Source: Lactarius indigo (lineage: Eukaryota; Basidiomycota; Agaricomycetes; Russulales; Russulaceae). From it: DNA of 64,000 bases. Positions 35,507-46,840 of this stretch are shown here, piece after piece. Numbering within the stretch: position 1 is the stretch's first letter; every line of letters starts with the position of its first letter. The notes beneath the pieces are model-generated. The model did not search any database. It had not been told where the DNA came from and worked only from the letters and a program-made list of their open reading frames with translations. The stretch covers positions 682,001-746,000 of the forward strand of contig JAFKAC010000025.1 of NCBI GenBank assembly GCA_025766275.1, read 5' to 3'. Position numbers and translations under genes: made by a program.

Positions 35507-37831
35507 CAAATCCCTTTGATGGGAAAAACCTTCTGAACTGGAGGTTCTCCCAGTCCTTGGGACTCACGACCTTGACTACCACTCGAGAGAACAGCCTCCG
35601 AAGGTCGGTGTTCTTGAAGATCTTGGTGGTTGCTTCTTTCCGCTCTTCATTTGTCATGAGTAGATGGCTTGATTCACGGTTGGACCTGCGATTGGGTGCA
35701 TTTTCGAGGAGATCGTAAGGGAACTGCCTCCAGATCCGTGCGATGATATTGTCGATGCTTTCTGAGCCACCCTGACCTTCATCCGTCTGATCTACATCCA
35801 GAGGGGCAATATCAGGACCGGCCTCTTGAGGCAGGGGCATCATGGCAATGCCTTGATCACTGAGGGTCCTATCTCGAGCTTTCAACTCTTCATCAGCCAC
35901 GACATGCCATATGTCTACAGGATGCTTCCGACGGTTTTGAATGCGGTTTTTGTTCCTCTCCTGTGAATTACCGTGCCAGGACTTGACATTGAATCTGATG
36001 TTGAAGTCTTGCTCATCGGCGATGCCATACAGCCAGCAAATGGAATCCATGGCAATACTGTCACCTCCTCCCATTTGCAGAGCAACTCCTTGCTGTAGTG
36101 TGATGCCTGAGATGAAATAGAGACCATGGGCCAGCATAATGGGCACCGGGTCAGAATCCTCATGAGGCTCCGTTTCGTAGAGGTTCCAGCAACAAGTTCG
36201 TGTGAGCTCTGTCTCCGCTCGCCCTTCTGCTGGACGGTAGTTGATGGCATTCAACATGTAGATGAGGATGGCACCAAGGGTGAGTGACGAGCGCATCGGT
36301 CTGTATCGGACTGGTGTCTCCATCAACATACCCAGTGCAGTATATATTGCACCCATGCGAAAATATTTGAAGTGCCTAGATATCATATGAGGATGACCAT
36401 GCATAAATTGACGGAAGATCTCACCACCACATAATTGGCGACAATGTGTAAGTCCACCCTGCGATAATGTCCTCAGGTGCACTTCTAAGAGCATCTTGGG
36501 CGAGTACCAATGGGACGCAAATTTCGAGATGAGCGCAACCTTCTTGGGGTTTCTGGCCCATGCTACCAGCACAAGCCTTGTATGTCTCCGACATTTTTTC
36601 GAGCTGGTCTACCAGCTTCTCGAGCATCTTCGGGAAGAGCTCCTTGCACCTCCGGCGCCTCCAGATACCTTGGTGGAGCTGATATGTTGGGCATTTGTCT
36701 GTGGTGTAGACATTGATGTAGTTGATGTCATTCCTCCCCCCGAATGGGCCAGGTTCGCAACGGAAGCCCGCAAAGTCATCCAGTTGGGAGACATTGTCGA
36801 GATGGAATGTCTTTCGTCTCTGCAATGCCGCTATCTCTGCATCGCTCAACAAAGGCATCAGGTACCTGAGAATTGCTGGGTGGCAGTGTCTTGACCATTG
36901 AACGACCATTCCCGTATCATAGACCTCCAGTCCAACATCGACAAGCCAGTTATCTTGGTCAATACGTGCTGTATCCACATGCTCAAAGAATGTATTGAAG
37001 GCTTCTTCAGGAAGTGTTCCTTCGTCATCATGAGCAGTACCACCTTTGAGCCCTCTAAGTTCATGTCCGAAATATGCCATCTCAAATTCGGGGATGTCGT
37101 CCAGACGATTTGTCAGAGCCGTACAAAACTCTACGAGGAAGATAGGAGGGACCGCCAAAGAGCCAAGGTGTCGACGGCCAGCAGTATCCTGTGATTGTAC
37201 CATGGCACTGTGATAGTTGACAGGCCAATGGCTCGCCTGGGTTGGTATGACCTCCATGACTGCAGGCCGGATGCAGTCATCATAGAGTTTTGCGAGTTGC
37301 TCCTGGCGCAGGCATGGCATCACAGATGCACTGTACAGACTTGGGAAGAATATCCTTGTGAGATGCCTACTCCCGACAGTACCGAAGGCGCAATTAGGGA
37401 TTTTCTCGAGGGGGGCATAGGTCACCTTTCCCTGAGAATCGATGGAGTAAGGACAAAGTACAACTACGTTACCAAGGATATACAGTACTCACATCTGGTA
37501 AAAAAATTGGACCTTTGACATGGTTTGGTTTCGTAAGGGTGTCCCTAAAACTTGCAACTGGAAAAACATTGAATGGACTCGTGTAAGGCAAGTTGCGAGT
37601 AACCCCAATGGCAGAATCAAAGTCTCTTGTGAAACGTGGTATAGCCGGGGGATGGAGCCCTTGTCTAGCATTGATGGAGGCACGGTGTGGTACTTGATCA
37701 ATGAGGAATCGACCACAGAGAGCAGTGTTAATGTATTCCATTGGCTCGCGTGATGCAGCATCTTCCATCAAGATGGTGAACTCTTCGAGGGTGAACTGCT
37801 CGGTGGGCAATGTGTTGTGTGGGAAGGCCAT
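35507..37831 (-). CDS. Unknown-function protein, 3'-truncated by the element 3 LTR
   Basis: I do not recognise a named family. Three exons join in phase 0: 37831 to about 37492; a second ending at VPL about 36500 after KVTYAPLEKIPNCAFGTVGS; and a third beginning GGLTHCRQLCGGEIFRQF at about 36450. Introns are about 55 nt with good GT-AG signals. Notable are a FGTVGSRHLTRIFFPSLY start to the second exon, scattered Cys and His, a hydrophobic ITLQQGVALQMGGG stretch, and an acidic Gln/Asp-rich region near 35780. No signal peptide is obvious. The third exon runs straight into the LTR at 35507 and stops about 14 codons inside it (35466), so the natural C-terminus is lost. Probably an Agaricomycete-specific gene, now likely a pseudogene. 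Confidence 0.6.
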
Positions 37832-38240
37832 TTTTCGAATAGATTACGAAGGAGGAATGCCTGAGGGAAACCTGAGAGGTGCTCAAATGGGGGGAAAGAA
37901 GATGCAATGAGGTCGCTGACTGTCAAAGACTTTATAAACCATGGGGGTATGTGGGCAGTTGTTTTTTTCACAGTGCTTTTTAGGTATAGGCCGTGACCAG
38001 GAGGGTCATTGCCAAGATGGGTTAGATAGAACGTAGTTTACTTGACATAAATTTGCAAAATATGTTAGAGTACCTAGGTAGTTATAGAGTCATATGCGGG
38101 ATGTGTGAGCTCATCGGTACGTTCTACTTGATCTGCCACAAGGTGTGTGGAAATAAGCAAACCAATGTTGGCCTGGCTGAGTAATCGATTTGTCTAGTAA
38201 GCCACTATGGTTATCCTGTGGGGGCACACATGGACCCATT
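37832..38240. other. Upstream region of the unknown gene, nothing recognised
   Basis: Contains an AT-rich stretch near 37930-38090 that could be promoter. No gene or repeat identified. Confidence 0.3.
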
Positions 38241-38244
38241 CCGG

Positions 38245-38690
38245 CCTGTGTAAGTTAGTCCAGTTGGACAAGGCACGACACATAGTTTAACACAGGGAAG
38301 GGATCTTGAGAGTCAGGACGTGATGTGTGTACAGGCGTCCAGGACGCCACACACATACACACAGACCAGCTCTATCCAGTACGCATAGTCCAGGTTTGGT
38401 CCAGTGACAAGACATGACATATATGACATACTGGATGTTTGAGAGTCAGAGCGTGATGCGTGTACGGGCGTCCAGGACGCCACGCACATACACACAGACC
38501 AGCTCTTTCCAGTACACATAGTCCAGGTTTGGTCCAGTGACAAGACATGACATATATGACATACTGGATGTTTGAGAGTCAGGATGTAATGTGTGCACAG
38601 GCGTCCAAGACGCCACATACACACACACACAGACCAGCTCTTTCCAGTACACATAGTCCAGGTTTGGTCCAGTGACAAGACAAGACATAC
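38245..38690. repeat. Palindrome repeat array A (three ~133-bp units)
   Basis: Three direct units of about 133 bp, each beginning TTGAGAGTCAGGACGTGATG and holding GGCGTCCAGGACGCC, a 15-bp palindrome with 7-bp arms (38334-38348, 38467-38481, and 38600-38614 with one mismatch). Each is followed by CACACAGACCAGCTCT and GTCCAGTGACAAGACATGAC. The same core recurs in opposite orientation at 45.9-46.4 kb. Open frames on the minus strand here are repeat-driven. Confidence 0.85.
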
Positions 38691-39424
38691 ATAACCCAGG
38701 TGGAAGTGTAGTGCGTGTGGGTCGTTGCCTGGTCTGAGCAGGATGGCGGCAGCGCCGACCTTCCCTTCATGTGCCAAGCCATCTGAGTAGAATTTGATTT
38801 CCTTGCTCCCTTCTTTGTCAGCTTTCTTGGATGCTTCTTTGTTGCTCACTATTTCAATGCTCAATGGTCTCCTGTGTGCCGTTGCTGGGTTTGTTCCTAT
38901 GGCCGGAATTGTTTTGAATTCGTTTGGCTTGATGTTGAACGTTTGCATGAGGTCGTGAAGGGGGACTTGTGTCTCTTGATGTTCTTGTTTGTGGCTTTTC
39001 TTGTGGGTTTGTAAAGGGGGTGCTCCAGAGGTAGCGTTGCGATGCGGGATGTTTCCCTGAAGAGATGTTTTTCTATTTTGAGCTGCATCGGGATGGTGTC
39101 TGCATGTGCGTTAAGCGTGTCAGTTGGAGAGGTGCGAAGCCCGCCTGTGATGGCTAGGCTGCCGTCTCTTTGTACGGAGTTCAGCTTGTTTCTTTGTCTT
39201 TTTATCTTCCCAATTTCACTTGATGTTTCGTTCTTTGCGGCGTGACTTCCCCATACGTCAACCGCGTATAACGTCCTTGGTATTGCGACTCCAATGTAGA
39301 GTTGATGCGCGCGGTTCGGGATGATACCACAGCTTGGTGCCGCTGCAAGGATCAGTACTTTACTACACTTGCCTGACACATACAGACACCCCAGCCACCT
39401 CAGTATCAATACCAACGCCACCAA
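38690..39424 (-). mobile_element. LINE (non-LTR retrotransposon) fragment, RT C-terminus and RNase H
   Basis: Minus-strand sequence reads RAHQLYIGVAIPRTLYAVDV, DGSLAITGGLRTSPTDTLNA, LFRETSRIATLPLEHPLYKP, then after a one-base loss at about 38965 it reads FNIKPNEFKTIPAIGTNP and the RNase H start KFYSDGLAHEGKVGAAAILL. This is the RT-thumb to RNase H region of LINE elements common in Agaricomycetes. The 5' part is missing, and the RNase H is cut off where palindrome array A begins. A dead fragment. Confidence 0.75.
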
Positions 39425-41655
39425 GCCTCGCCGTCACCTACTAGCACGCGTTGGCTCCTCATATAAGCACTTCTAATATGTACTTTGCTTGTTATATAAG
39501 ACCTCGAGCCTGATTTCACATTGGTATTGGCCTTCGGACTGATACTATCCCATTCTCAAACGTGTGAGCTGCCTCTGAACGGAATCGTACCATTTTACTA
39601 CCGCATGACCTACTGTATCGATTATCGTCTCTGTTATCCTCTGTCAACGTCTTTCCCTTGGGTTGACTTCTTCATACTTATACTCCCTACACCCCTACAC
39701 CTTGATGAGTTTCTTGCAAGGCTCCGGAGCGGTCTCAAGGCCCCAAGACCTGAGACAGACCTAACAGGCCATTTGATGTCGATTGACTGACTTCTCCGAC
39801 CACAGCTCTTGGCACTATCAAGAGCCCTGTAGTGAGTCCCTCTTCTTGATGCCACACTCCATGGACTCGTGTCTTGACTTCTTTCAATCTGGCTGAATTT
39901 CAACGATCTCACCCACTCGAACCAACCTGAACCCTGGCTTCTTCTAGGACCTGTATATGTACACAAACTGCCTGCACTTCCGAGTCGCACGTGTGAGTTC
40001 CAAATGGCGATGCCAGTGCGATTCGTGCTTGCAGTAATACACATAGCTCATGGCTGGCTAGGTTAAACTGTCATTTTGCATCTCCTAGTTACTTTCCTGC
40101 ACCACACTGGCGGACCAGACATTCCCGCACTCCGGCCAGTATACCTTCCCCTTGTCTTGTGACCCCGCTGGGTTTCTCCCTGGCCTCCACTACACATTGA
40201 GATCTACATCTCTGTTTGACAGTGTAAAAACTTCTTGTATCTACACCTATTAAGTCAGCAAATATTAGTTCCTTTTCCCTCAGGGCTTAGAGCTCTGTAG
40301 GGCAAGTTCGTCTTGTTCTCATCGTCCCCCAGTGTGCCGCACCTTCACGCGCCCTCAGTTCCTTTGGAGCGACACGTCTCTGATTCAAACAAACCACTAT
40401 ACGAAGTTACGAGCCCCGCAAAGGCCTGCACGACCTGAAACATGGCTTCACGCCCCCCCCTCCAGAACCCAATGTATCCCTAGGCTGCACATAGAAGTGC
40501 CCATTGGCAGTTTAGGGTATCAGTAGGGCATTTTCCAGCAGATAAGATCCTGAAAACATGTAAGCACAGTAGGCAATTGAGTAAGATTGTTGTATACAGA
40601 GATTGTCATCAAATACAGTGATTACTGCGAAGATTATTCAGTTCAAATATAGTTATACAGAGCGATGGCACTACATTGGGTTCTGTGCCACAATGCACAT
40701 GAAAGATGTGTAGAGAACTATGAGTCAGTGAGAGCGGGAAAAGCTCTGTGCACACAAGACGGGGATGCGAAAAGTGACTGTAAGAAAGTAAAGAGGGCGA
40801 GAAAGCGTGCACTACAGACCTTTGTGATGGTGCCTTTGACCAAGACTGACCCTGACAAGCTTTGCAGTCATTCAAGAAGAGCAAGTGAGACCAAGAGTAA
40901 GTACGATGTGGGGAATTATGTCCTTTATTGAGCACAAAAGCTGAGCCTTATACACATCGAGTACATGTAAGGGTGAGCAGAGCAATTTCAAAATGCCAAG
41001 TTGGCTGGTATGAGGCGAAGCGAGGGACAAGCAGTACCTTAGAGTATTGTCTTTGAGTGAACGGGCGAAGTGGCACATCCTCATTCCTCTCTTGTGTGCT
41101 GCCACCTGTCTGCCCACCTTTTCAACTGGTCTGAAGAACCTGGATCCTATCTTTTTTAGAGAGAGAACAGCCCTTTCTTCTGAAATACTATTCCATTGAC
41201 AAGTGTTGGGGCGGATAATACTTCTCGAGATAAACAAAGGTCGACGCCCACCAGGCTTCGTTCCACTCACTGAAGAGGCCGCTCAGCTACTGAGAGAGGT
41301 GCGGGCGAGATGGCTCGCCTGAAATCCCAACTCCTGTAGAACCAAGTCGGCAAAGAGGAGCTAGACCGGCTAGTGCTGGGAGAGAAGGCTGCTCGCATGT
41401 CCCTGCATGACAGAGAGACTGTGGAACAGCGCAACTGGCCAAACTTATCCTGACAGTCGCCGTTTGCGCTGCCGACGTGCACTGCCACTCCCTCTCCCGC
41501 CACCGGGCATGCTCCGTGTGTCGCTCACCGTTTGCGCTGCCCAAATGGTGCTGCCGTCTTCCTCTCACCGCTGGCCTTTGCCCCGCGACGCTCACCGTTT
41601 GCCCTGTCCTTCCGTGTCTTTGGTTTCGTTGACGGAGTCTGTTCGCCAGTGCACC
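39425..41655. other. No recognisable gene
   Basis: Mixed sequence with short frames only. Between 41440 and 41600 the phrase CTCACCGTTTGCGCTGCC recurs two or three times. I see no family, RNA gene or transposon end. Confidence 0.35.
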
Positions 41656-41659
41656 ACTC

Positions 41660-42300
41660 CCAGGATCGGGCGAACGGTGCCACCTATTACAGTCAAAAAG
41701 CGCCCCAAGGCCAGCACGCCTGGGGACCCAGAAGCATGACACTACTCTACAGTGACGTGTGTGTCATGAGACAAGTTGGACGGCGTACATGAGTGGTGGC
41801 ACTCCCAGGGACTCGGACAGATGGTGCTACCTACCACGATCAAAGGGCAGACACAAGTCCGGCGCACCCGGGATGGCACTACTCCACAGTGGCCTCTGCA
41901 TGTCGTGAGATGGGTCGAAGGGTGCATGCGAGTGGCGCAGCACTCTTAGGGACTCGAGTAGACAAGTGGCAGCACTCCCGAGGACTCTGACAGATGGTGC
42001 TACCTATTGCGGTTGATGGGCACATGCAAGTCCGACATGCCCAGGGCTCGGATAATTGGCACTACTCTACAGTTGCGTGCGAGTCGCAAGATGGGTCGAA
42101 CGATGCACGCGAATGGCAGCACCTATGAGGACTCGAACGGGTGACGCTACCTACCGCGGTCGAAGGGCACACCCGAGCCCGGCAAGCATTGGCTTACGCC
42201 ACTCTACAGTGGCCTCTGCGTGTCACGAGATACACAGAACAGCACACGCAAGTGGCGGCGGCACTCCTGGGGGCTCAGACGAACGATGCTACCTTCACGT
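41660..42300. repeat. Minisatellite, about five ~145-bp units
   Basis: The core GATGGTGCTACCTACYRCGGTCRAAGGGCACA recurs, with variation, at about 41677, 41820, 41993, 42139 and 42282: spacings 143, 173, 146 and 143 bp. Other shared phrases are CACTACTCTACAGTGGCCTCTGCRTGTC and GAGATGGGTCGAACGGTGCA. Units have diverged, so it is not a recent expansion. Confidence 0.75.
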
Positions 42301-43500
42301 CAGGTGGTATGCGGAGGTGTGTGCCCCAAATAGTCATAGTGTGCCGGTTGGAGCTAGCTCGCCAACAGAGATGAGGGGTGGTGCGAACACAGGGAGGCGC
42401 GCACTCTGGATAAAAATATCTAGAGTACAGCGCGTACAGCGTGTCACGGTAGGTTCAAGTCATCCAAGCCATCCAAACCAATACTGCATGCAGTCTGGAA
42501 GCATGAACACGAATTCGTGGACACGACGACCATGTGGGATAATTATCCCCTGCAGAAGATTGGAAGGTCATGGCGAGGGAAGACATGGTAGTAGAGGGAA
42601 AGAAAGTGAAGACATGTCGTGTCGCGTAAATTAGCTGAATCCGTCACGCAAAGTCACGTGACCGCTGCGTCATTTCCTTTTAGGAAATGATTGCTAATCA
42701 AATTCGAAACGTTTGTACTGTTTCTTTTTTTTTTTAGAAGGGCACTTTTATTTTAGATATCTAGTTTGTCTACGTGTAGACGACTAAATACCCGTAAATA
42801 AAGTGCTAAGTAGTAGGAGATTTACCATCAGCTCTACCTAGCACACTGTGTTGCCGGGCCTAGAGGGGAACCGGTTTGTGAGGGAAAATGCGCTTACGCA
42901 CATCCCCTGGTAGGGGGGATAGTGTGGGACTCAGACACAGGGCAGCCGCGGTTAGGTGCAGTGTGGTCTCCTACCCACTAAAACCTCACAGATCTCGAGC
43001 CAGTTGGGGGGGGGGGCTCTGGGTGGAAGACGTATAGAGTTTTATGGAGGCAGGCAGCTGGATAGGTGAACAATGTGTGAGTGGGAGTTCCTGAGGAGAG
43101 CGTATGCTCCTCTCTCCTAGATATTATTCATAGATAATCGTTTAACTACGCTAATATTACGATTATCTAATATGTCAATCTAGCCTCAGTTTGCCGGACT
43201 TTGTCCGTTCCGGGCTGTAGCCCAACAAGACGTGTTTCCAGGTGGCTTTGACAGTTTTGTTTTCTTCGTCAGAGGCTTCCAGGGTGTTTGTGTTGGTGAG
43301 CAGTGAGCTGACGTGTCCAGTTTGTCCTTGCTTGGATATTGTATATTCATGTTTGGTGGTGGTTGCTGTGCTGTTGTGTTGAATTGACTGACGTGTCTAT
43401 TTGGCAACTGTTTGGCCAAGTTGTGCTTCTGTTTGGTGTGTTTGGTGTGTGAGTTGGACGTGGCTGGCATGGGGGGCGAGAGGCAAGTGTGCATTGAGTT
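42301..43500. other. No gene; AT-rich hairpin at 43131-43169
   Basis: Holds TAGATAATCGT at 43131-43141 and its perfect reverse complement at 43159-43169 (17-nt spacer). A GTCTAC/GTAGAC palindrome lies near 42770. No protein-coding signal was convincing. Confidence 0.4.
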
Positions 43501-43504
43501 CAAT

Positions 43505-43705
43505 GTTGATGTATACCTAGTGCTACGACAGCGTGTCATTTCGCTGTGTCTTTATCAGAACCTCTATGCCAGCTCATTTGTTCCTTCCTTCTGAATCGTG
43601 TCTGTCAAAGTTCACGTCTTCTCATTTTCTCACTCTTGCCCACTCTTCTGCTGTCCCTTCTAATGTTCTTTTCCATTTCCCCACCTTATCGTGCCCATAT
43701 GCCGT
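43505..43705 (+). repeat. Dispersed repeat, partner at ~59885-60062
   Basis: CGACAGCGTGTCATTTCGCT ... CTCTATGCCAGCTCAT ... CACTCTTCTGCTGTCC ... CCACCTTATCG matches, in the same orientation, 59887-60046. At this locus it lies upstream of the SNF2-like fragment on the same strand; at the other it lies upstream of the SNF2 gene but on the opposite strand. Confidence 0.65.
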
Positions 43706-43816
43706 AACCTTACCCCCCCTGGTAATTTGTACCTGTGTATTCATTATAAGACCCATCCGCAACCGTGACAATACATATGCGCACCATTGCCATTTTGCCA
43801 CTCCATCCCACAATCA

Positions 43817-44422
43817 ATGTCAGCTCGACGTCTTTCGGACGTAATTCTTGCCGTAGGCCCTTCTATCTGGTCTTTCCAGGCCTGGCAGCTCAGGACTCAG
43901 AATCTCGTCCCTCCCTTCGACATCAACGCTACTCCTGCCAATACCCATCTTGCCTCCTGGCAGCTCACGGTCATCAAGAACCTCACATATGACATTCATT
44001 CACTTCCCACCTATGATGAGCGCATACGCTTCATTCTCCGGGCCCAAAAGTCCCTCGCGAAGTTTCAACATGCCCCTGACACCTGGGACGCCTGGGTCAA
44101 TGGTCACATTCGGTCCTGGAGTCTTCAGATTGACACTGAGCAAATCCTGTACGGCTTCGGTCGTCACCCTTCACAGACATACGGATATCCTACCGAGGCT
44201 CGCATGGTCAGTACAATTATTGTCACCTTCATCCCCCTCTGCTTACTTTTCATCAAGGATGACCTCATCCCTTTGGTCCCATTCGTCGCTGAGGAACTTT
44301 TTGGTGTGGATGCATATATGAATCCAACAATCCCCCAACCAATAGTGAAGGATGAACTTCACAAGTTCATCATAGACCTGCTCCACATTGTTTGGCATTC
44401 CGCAGTAGCAACTGATCATTAA
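43817..44422 (+). pseudogene. Truncated paralog of the SNF2 gene N-terminus
   Basis: ATG 43817 starts MSARRLSDVILAVGPSIWSF. Block by block it resembles the N-terminus of the SNF2-like gene at 59511: AVGPSIWSFQAW / AIGKTIWDYPVW; VPPFDINA / VPPFSADA; YDERIRFI / YHERIKEL; DAWVNGHI / DAWVKWF; GFGRHPSQ / HGRHPRQM; VAEELFGVDAYMNPTIPQPIV / IAEALFGNDAFVDPDIAHPFV. An intron at about 44208-44258 matches an intron position in that gene. The frame ends at TAA 44422, just before where the helicase domain would begin, so it is either a stand-alone copy of the N-terminal domain or a broken duplicate. Confidence 0.65.
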
Positions 44423-45895
44423 AATGTCTGATACTTCACCCGAATACAAATGAGCGCTGTACGGAACTTGCACTAAAAGCTCACAGACCCATCTCCCTTC
44501 TCGAGACCATGAGTCAACTCCTGAGGAGGTAGTGGCCAAACAGCTACAATACGACATGGTCATGTACAAACTGATCCCCACCAACAAATGTGGAGCACCT
44601 CCCACCTTCCCTGCTAACCCTGTCACGGCTGCATCATCATCGTAGCACGTGCTGGATTGGCTTGCGTCGGACCTCCATCAGTTGTGGCCATAGTCGCAAG
44701 TGGCTGTGGGTCGACCTGAGGTCGACATCGGGTGGTGGTGAATTCGGTAGTGGCGTCGCACGAATGGTGGGTGGGTGTGGTTGCGAGCCGGCTGTGAGCA
44801 CGAGCGTGTTGTCAGCTTAAAAGGACTAACACCAATTTAATTATTTTTTGCTTTTTTTGTTGTGGAGGCAGTTTACGATATCTGCAGGCATATGTTGGTC
44901 TGTGTATCTGTATAACTGGGGTGTTGGGATTCATGTCTGCAGGCCGTACTTTTTGCTGCTCGTACAGGATACGAGGGTCACGGTCTTGGTCACGGTGGTG
45001 CATCATCTCAATCTCTTTGTGGGCACTGTTTATCCCAGGTTTTTTCACTGCAAGATCCCCACAACAAACGGGTCTCTTCAGACACACTTTGGCCATCCAA
45101 ACCACAACTTAAAGGATCCCGCACTTGATCCCGCATTCCTTTCCTCCCACAACACACTTCTGTAACGCAAGCCAATCATCCTATCTTCTCTCCCACCCTT
45201 TCGGACCTTATTTTTGTATCACTTTATGCACGAATTTTGCACTGCCTGCTCAAGGTGTCACGGTGTTGGAGTGTTCAGCCACACACGATGCACCAGCGTC
45301 GGACAGTCTCGGGCCGGCCGAACTAGAAACACATGAGTGCGTTAGGTCGGGCTCAGCTGCTCGACTGCGGACTCAAAATATACTCTATAAACATAATTTT
45401 CCCTTACACAAATACTTCGCAGCTCACGTAGTACAACCTCAGCCTTTTCTCCCAAACGGCTGAGGCTAGTAGTTTACTCTATTCCGTCTTATGGTACTTT
45501 TACTTACTGTGTACTTAGTCGCGCATTCTCGCGCTCCTACACCAGCCATATTGTGATCGTGAGTTTGATCATGAGTTAGGATGAATTACAGTAAGTTGTC
45601 CCATCTTTAGTGAAGTCAACCCTACATTGTGCCCGAAAGTCCACCCACACACGGTCCCACAGAAAGCCAAAAATCGGGATAGGCTAGGTCACAGTTGACG
45701 AAGTCGACATCTAGTTCCCAATTGAACAGGAATCAGAATCAGAATGTATTAAATTATCAAACTGCTGTGACTAGCCTCTCGTTGCCCATTCCTGGTTGTA
45801 TCTGAACAGTAGGCCATCAGGCATGTCACCTAGGCTGGGGTACACACTCTGCATAGGTGTATATGGGATTGACGAGTGCTTCTCATGTCCAGCCC
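44423..45895. other. No recognisable gene
   Basis: Short frames only; CAGCCTTTTCTCCCAAACGG / GGCTGAGG forms a small hairpin near 45440-45470. Nothing else supportable. Confidence 0.3.
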
Positions 45896-45899
45896 GACT

Positions 45900-46360
45900 G
45901 GGATGCACAGACCAGAAAGAGTCTGTGCGTGGCGTCCTGGACGCCTGTGCACACATCACATCCTGACTCTCAATTTCCTTTCTTCCAGTATGTTATGTGT
46001 GTCATCTCTCTGTGTGGCGTCCTGGACGCCAGTGCACATATCACATCCTGACTCTCAAATATCCTTCCTTCCAGTATGTTATGTGTGTCATCTCTCTGTG
46101 TGGCGTCCTGGACGCCAGTGCACACATCACGTCCTGACTCTCAAAATCCCTTCCCTTCAATGTGTTACATATAAGTTATGTGTGTCATCTCTCTGTGTGG
46201 CGTCCTGGACGCCTGCGCACACATCACGTCCTGACTCTCAAAACCCCTTCCCTTCAATGTGTTACATATAAGTTATGTGTGTCATGTCTTGTCCAAGTGG
46301 ACCACACAGACTGGAAAGAGCCTATGTCTGTATGTGTGTGGCGTCCTGGACGCCTTTGCT
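45900..46360. repeat. Palindrome repeat array B (five units, inverted relative to array A)
   Basis: GGCGTCCTGGACGCC at 45931-45945, 46016-46030, 46102-46116, 46199-46213 and 46340-46354. Each of the first four is followed by CACATCACRTCCTGACTCTC, the reverse complement of the unit start in array A. Spacings 85, 86, 97 and 141 bp. The outer unit also carries CATGTCTTGTCCAAGTGGAC, matching the left edge of array A inverted. Confidence 0.85.
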
Positions 46361-46840
46361 TTAAGTATAGTCAAACCCCTCATAACCTATCAGTACAATA
46401 TATAAAAACTATATATCCTCATAGCTAGTACACCTCCCTCTGCCATGCACCAGTCCCCTTCCCTCCTGCAGCCCGCACCGAATCTAGAACGGAGAGCACG
46501 GAAGTGACTCGCAAGGAATATACATAATTAAGTACCCAGATATGTCAGGCCTGGCAGATTTATGGTAACGTAGTGCGTATTGGCTTATTACTCGACGCCT
46601 TGATCAAGGCCTTGATGTCACAACATCTTTGCTGTCCTTCATTTTTTTCTTGCTGTTCATCATGCATTGAGTTTGATCTATTGTTCACAATGACTCCACA
46701 TGGTAGTACGGTACGATAATCCGGTCGAAATACGTTTGTAATTACATGACTAAAAGAAAGCTCAGGCACGGAGGCCCAGCGCCCAGCGCTCGAAATGGTG
46801 CGGGGACAAGACACCTGGACCATCGAACTGTTCTGGAAGC

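Noticed and set aside
38310..38690. CRISPR-like regularly spaced repeats
   Set aside because: Eukaryotic context, units are full-length tandem copies with repeated 'spacers', and there are no cas genes.
38313..38948. 211-codon minus frame ending in repeats
   Set aside because: A LINE RNase H remnant that reads through palindrome array A; the repeated RSWSVC-like peptide is just the translated array.
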